Assembly: GCA_903850275.1 (NCBI GenBank)
Contig: CAINLH010000013.1
Span: 1 to 9,354, forward strand
From: an uncultured Acidimicrobium sp.
GTDB lineage: Bacteria; Actinomycetota; Acidimicrobiia; Acidimicrobiales; Ilumatobacteraceae
Length of the DNA: 9,354 nucleotides
Reading direction: 5' to 3'
The position numbers were made by a program, and so were the translations under genes. This document shows, one piece after another, positions 6,623 to 9,354 of this stretch. How positions within the stretch are numbered: the first letter of the stretch is position 1; each line of letters begins with the position of its first letter. The notes beneath the pieces were generated by a model. That model was given only the letters and a program-made list of their open reading frames with translations, was not told the DNA's origin and did no database searches.

Positions 6623-7915
6623 GTGATCGACGTACGACTTCTGCGCAACGACCCCGAGATGGTCCGCAATCTGATGGCTCGTCGGCACAAACCCGAACTG
6701 TTAACCCAGTTGGACGAGGCACATCGTTTGGATGCTCGCCTGCGCGACATCACGAGCGAACGCGACGCCACCAGGGCTCAGGTCAACGACATTTCTAAGC
6801 AAGTTGGTGCATTGCGCAAGGCCGGCGACACCGCTGCAGCCGAGGCGGCCATGGCTCAAAGCCGGTCGCTTGGCGACACAGAGCAGTCGCTTGCTGCCGA
6901 GTACGACACCGTGAACGCAAGCCTGCGCGATGTGCTCTTACGCCTGCCAAACGTGGTGCACTCGGACGTGGTCGACGGAGCCAGCGACGCCGATAACCCG
7001 GTGATCAAAGGCCCTATCAACATGCCAGCGTCATTTGGTGAGCATCACCGCGTTCCGCATTGGGAAACGGCAACAGCGTTGGGGATCCTCGACAACGAGC
7101 GCGCTGTAAAAATCAGCGGCGCCATGTTCACCATGCAGCGCGGCGCTGGTGCGACCATGGCACGTGCTCTTTGTCAGTACGCGCTCGACCACAACGCCGA
7201 TGCGTTTGAGGAAATACGCCCGCCATCACTTGTTACTTCCGCAACGCTTACAGCAACCGGCCAATTACCAAAGTTTGCCGAAGATGCATACGCAATCGAA
7301 CGTGACGACTTGTGGTGCATCCCCACCGCCGAGTCCTCACTCACTTCAATCCATGCTGGCGAAGTACTCGACGAAGCTCAGTTGCCCGTGCGTTACATGG
7401 CCCACACTTCGTGTTACCGACGCGAGGCAGGCTCGGCTGGCCGAGACACACGCGGCATGTTGCGCAGTCACGAGTTTGACAAGGTAGAAATTCTCTCCGT
7501 CGCAACGCCAGAGCAGGCACCCGAAATGTTGCAAGAACTGCTTGGTCGAGTCGAATCCGCAATTGCGGGGCTTGGCTTGCCGTATCGGATCATCGAAATT
7601 TGCACGGGTGACTTAGGCCAAAGCCATCACCGCAGTTTCGACGTCGAGGTCTACGTTCCCGGCTGCGATTCGTGGCTAGAAGTAAGTTCAGTCAGTTGGT
7701 TCAGTGACTATCAGGCTCGTCGCGCAGATATTCGCTTCAAGCGCACTGGGCAAAAAGGCACCGAGATTGCACACACGCTCAACGCTTCGGCATTGGCCGT
7801 GCCTCGAGTGTGGGCCGCAATCGTTGAAAACTATCGCCAACCAGATGGTTCGGTAAAAGTCCCCGACGCGTTGCACAAGTACATGCGCGGCATCACACAC
7901 ATCACGGCCAAATAG
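6623..7915 (+). CDS. serS: Seryl-tRNA synthetase
   Basis: Class II aminoacyl-tRNA synthetase of 430 residues that charges tRNA-Ser in the cytoplasm. The GTG at 6623 gives MIDVRLLRNDPEMV, matching the usual SerRS N-terminus. Residues about 27-108 form the long antiparallel coiled coil that grips the tRNA variable arm. The catalytic core shows motif 1 (ending near IRPPSLV, 198-204), the TAE serine-binding stretch (235-237), motif 2 CYRREAGSAGRDTRGMLRSH (264-283) followed by EFDKVE, and motif 3 TLNASALAVPR (385-395), then the typical C-terminal PDALHKYM. Small departures from the commonest form are TAESSLT instead of TAEVPLT and SSVSWFSDYQARR where SSCSNFEDFQARR is usual. All core catalytic arginines are present, so it should be active. 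pdxH follows after 11 bp. Confidence 0.97.
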   Translation: MIDVRLLRNDPEMVRNLMARRHKPELLTQLDEAHRLDARLRDITSERDATRAQVNDISKQVGALRKAGDTAAAEAAMAQSRSLGDTEQSLAAEYDTVNASLRDVLLRLPNVVHSDVVDGASDADNPVIKGPINMPASFGEHHRVPHWETATALGILDNERAVKISGAMFTMQRGAGATMARALCQYALDHNADAFEEIRPPSLVTSATLTATGQLPKFAEDAYAIERDDLWCIPTAESSLTSIHAGEVLDEAQLPVRYMAHTSCYRREAGSAGRDTRGMLRSHEFDKVEILSVATPEQAPEMLQELLGRVESAIAGLGLPYRIIEICTGDLGQSHHRSFDVEVYVPGCDSWLEVSSVSWFSDYQARRADIRFKRTGQKGTEIAHTLNASALAVPRVWAAIVENYRQPDGSVKVPDALHKYMRGITHITAK

Positions 7916-7926
7916 TTTCGTCGGCC

Positions 7927-8571
7927 ATGTCTCTTCGGGATCGCCGCATTCAATACGAAACTGCCGGGCTCGAGCGCAGCGATCTGCACGACAATCCGTT
8001 TACTCAATGGCATGCGTGGTACGACCAGGCAGCCGAGGCGGGCGTAACCGAGCCAAACGCAATGACTATTTCAACTATTGGTCTTGACGGAGTGCCCGAC
8101 TCACGCATCGTGTTGGCGCGTGGTGTTGACAACACGGGGATCGTTTTTTACACAAATTATGCAAGCGAGAAAAGCGAACAACTGCAAAAGAATCCCGTTG
8201 CTTCCGCAGTTTTCGCATGGCTCGACTTGCATCGCCAAGTTCGTGTTCGTGGGCAAGTGGTTCAGGTGCCCCAGCAACAAAGCGATGAGTACTTTGCCTC
8301 GCGTCCTCGCGAATCTCAGCTGGGCGCATGGGCTTCTCCGCAGTCGCAGGTCATTAGCGATCGCTCGGTGCTCACCGAACGGCTCGAGCAATTTCGCAAA
8401 CAGTTTGATGGCTCAGATGTTCCTCGCCCGCCCTCGTGGGGCGGTTGGCTAATTGCGCCAACGATGTTCGAGTTTTGGCAGGGACGCCCAAGCCGATTGC
8501 ACGACCGCTTTAGATATTCACGCCCAAATGCCAGCGCTACTGCGTGGACAATCGAGCGCCTCGCGCCCTAG
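7927..8571 (+). CDS. pdxH: Pyridoxamine 5'-phosphate oxidase
   Basis: 214-residue FMN enzyme that oxidises pyridoxamine or pyridoxine 5'-phosphate with O2 to pyridoxal 5'-phosphate, the last step of vitamin B6 salvage. Length matches the family (about 218 in E. coli). Motifs: SRIVLARGVDNTGIVFYTNY (59-78) with FMN contacts, RQVRVRG (103-109), YFASRPRESQLGAWAS (122-137) with the substrate-phosphate residues Tyr122, Arg126 and Ser130, and the C-terminal FWQGRPSRLHDRF (183-195) with the catalytic Arg190-Leu-His192, ending in ERLAP. The position of E. coli Lys72, a phosphate contact, is Arg65 here, a conservative change. No Shine-Dalgarno site precedes the ATG, so it is probably read through from serS. 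Its TAG stop is shared base for base with the opposing gene. Confidence 0.96.
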   Translation: MSLRDRRIQYETAGLERSDLHDNPFTQWHAWYDQAAEAGVTEPNAMTISTIGLDGVPDSRIVLARGVDNTGIVFYTNYASEKSEQLQKNPVASAVFAWLDLHRQVRVRGQVVQVPQQQSDEYFASRPRESQLGAWASPQSQVISDRSVLTERLEQFRKQFDGSDVPRPPSWGGWLIAPTMFEFWQGRPSRLHDRFRYSRPNASATAWTIERLAP

Positions 8572-9164
8572 ATCGGCCAGCTTTGAGCGGCCGCGGACAG
8601 TCCGCGTACGAGTGCAGTGGTGTGTGGTGTGAGGTGAGGGCCCTCCCAATCCCACCACAAGGGGCTCGAACCACGCACACGTGGCGGCAGTTCTATTTGA
8701 ACACCACTATTGCGCACCCGATTGACGGGGTTGTCGGCGTGTTGCCCCGCTAAGTCGGACGGGATGTTGGCAAGGTCGTCTTCTATCTCGTAGGCGGGTA
8801 GTTCGTTGCGCAAATGTTGGCCAACGTGGCGAGCAAGTGGGCGGTTTCTTCCTCCAAGGAGAAGTGTGGTGAATAACCCGCGGCGGCCATACCCGTGCAC
8901 GGTGATGACAGTGTGCACGTGGGTGAGGAAAGTGTCCAACAATGGAGAATGAGCCGGGTCAATTTGGTGTGATGGGATATGCCACTTGAGGTCGGCCGGT
9001 TGGTGAATGCCGTAATAGGAGGAACCAGATTGTTCGGCTGCCGCACGGGCAATGACGTCGGTTTGTTCTTCCAGGCCACCACCATGAAATGCCATGAAAC
9101 CAAACGTGCTGCGCAACTCCGAAACTTCTTCAACCTCGGGGTGCGCGAGCAAGCGGTCAAGCAT
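8568..9164 (-). CDS. Poly-gamma-glutamate hydrolase family protein (PF05908 / DUF867)
   Basis: 198 residues from the ATG at 9164. The family contains phage PghP, a zinc peptidase with a carboxypeptidase-like fold that cuts poly-gamma-glutamate, and many uncharacterised bacterial proteins. Matching motifs: FGFMAFHGGGLEEQTD (21-36) with the likely zinc residues His27 and Glu32, TVITVHGYGRRG (85-96) with His90, LLLGGRNRPLARHVGQHLR (101-119), and NPVNRVRNSGVQIELPPRVR (145-164) with the likely catalytic Glu158. No signal peptide or membrane helix is seen, so it appears cytoplasmic, which does not fit a simple role on extracellular polymer. The true substrate is unknown. ATG 9164 is chosen because it overlaps the upstream gene's stop (ATGCTTGA). 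TTG codons at 9188 and 9185 are weaker options. Its TAG stop shares CTAG with pdxH. Confidence 0.8.
   Translation of the reverse strand: MLDRLLAHPEVEEVSELRSTFGFMAFHGGGLEEQTDVIARAAAEQSGSSYYGIHQPADLKWHIPSHQIDPAHSPLLDTFLTHVHTVITVHGYGRRGLFTTLLLGGRNRPLARHVGQHLRNELPAYEIEDDLANIPSDLAGQHADNPVNRVRNSGVQIELPPRVRGSSPLWWDWEGPHLTPHTTALVRGLSAAAQSWPI
8574..8606. other. Two alternative small hairpins after the pdxH stop
   Basis: CGCGGA (8592-8597) and TCCGCG (8601-8606) form a 6-bp stem with a CAG loop. CGGCC (8574-8578) and GGCCG (8589-8593) form a second 5-bp stem that would compete with it. Both lie inside the last codons of the opposing gene, and no T-tract follows. They may help end pdxH transcription, but codon composition could equally produce them. 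Confidence 0.25.
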
Positions 9165-9354
9165 TGTGTCGAACGCGCTTTGCAACAACCGCTGCTAAAC
9201 CGATGACCGCTGCGAAAACAAAGACAAGCCGCCATGCGCCTTGGCGCTGCAGGAAGGAGGCAACATCGGATTGCCAGTTTTCGACGTTGCTTGTGACATT
9301 TCCTGCGGAGGATCGTTCGCTAATCGCAACGTACCAATACCAAGAAAGATACAA
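9157..9354 (-). CDS. C-terminal end of an unrecognised membrane protein (5' partial)
   Basis: An open frame enters from the right edge of the window and ends at the TGA at 9159-9157, giving 65 visible residues. The fragment has an aromatic start (YLSWYWYVAI), a polar middle (about 12-41) and one clear transmembrane helix near the end (LVFVFAAVIGLAAVV, about 43-57) followed by a basic tail KRVRHNA, which suggests a C-terminal membrane anchor with the tail in the cytoplasm. I recognise no family. An 8-bp overlap (ATGCTTGA) with the following PF05908 gene is the main reason to accept it as real and as the upstream partner in an operon. The start is outside the window. Confidence 0.6.
   Translation of the reverse strand: MYLSWYWYVAISERSSAGNVTSNVENWQSDVASFLQRQGAWRLVFVFAAVIGLAAVVAKRVRHNA

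Noticed and set aside
6169..6798. 209-residue open frame on the + strand across the ABC ATPase gene and serS start
   Set aside because: The opposite strand carries a full set of ABC ATPase motifs, and the frame runs into serS out of phase. The translation has no recognisable domain.
7775..7807. SerRS motif 3 lacking the usual glycines (NASALAVPR)
   Set aside because: As I recall, Thermus SerRS has a similar TALATPR form, so this is normal family variation.
8624..8658. Imperfect inverted repeat around GAGGGCCCTC as a pdxH terminator
   Set aside because: Only the outer GTGGTG/CACCAC and the central 10-bp palindrome pair; the rest mismatches, the palindrome leaves no loop, and it lies in conserved hydrolase codons.
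8783..9235. 150-residue open frame on the - strand overlapping the PF05908 gene
   Set aside because: The frame used by the PF05908 gene holds all family motifs; this alternative is Cys- and Arg-rich and featureless.

Overview
The window is a densely packed stretch of an ordinary bacterial chromosome with no mobile elements, CRISPR arrays or RNA genes that I can see. The proteins point to an actinomycete, probably one of the deep-branching compact-genome Acidimicrobiia-like lineages. This is inference from protein style, roughly even base composition, frequent GTG starts, weak or absent Shine-Dalgarno sites at several genes and near-zero gene spacing; no rRNA is present to confirm it.

Bases 1-4915 (+ strand) carry a caa3-type (A1 family) haem-copper cytochrome c oxidase operon: coxB/ctaC (5' end outside the window, with a fused C-terminal cytochrome c domain), ctaD (subunit I with all haem, CuB, D-channel and K-channel residues), ctaE (short five-helix subunit III), ctaF-like subunit IV (prokaryotic COX4 type) and ctaG (assembly/copper factor). 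Spacing is 12 bp, an 11-bp overlap, 2 bp and 32 bp, so the genes are probably co-transcribed. Electrons would enter at the fused haem c, pass to CuA in subunit II and then through haem a to the haem a3-CuB site in subunit I, where O2 is reduced.

Bases 4916-6561 (- strand) carry a two-gene ABC exporter, ATPase first and ABC-2 permease second, joined by a GTGA stop-start overlap. The permease ends on the base next to the ctaG stop. A strong hairpin lies exactly at this convergent junction.

Bases 6562-6622 are a 61-bp divergent control region. Both the ATPase gene and serS lack a well-placed Shine-Dalgarno site and have a -10-like hexamer a few bases before a GTG, suggesting two leaderless transcripts.

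Bases 6623-8571 (+ strand) carry serS (seryl-tRNA synthetase) and pdxH (pyridoxamine 5'-phosphate oxidase), 11 bp apart.

Bases 8568-9354 (- strand) carry a poly-gamma-glutamate-hydrolase-like (PF05908/DUF867) protein and, upstream and overlapping it by 8 bp, the C-terminal end of an unrecognised membrane protein that runs off the window. The hydrolase gene and pdxH share a single CTAG for both stop codons.

No stretch over about 65 bp lacks a gene. I found no clearly new system. The points most worth checking are the cysteine-bearing insertion in the CoxB haem c domain, the ABC exporter beside the oxidase operon, the hairpin at the ctaG junction, and the PF05908-membrane protein pair.
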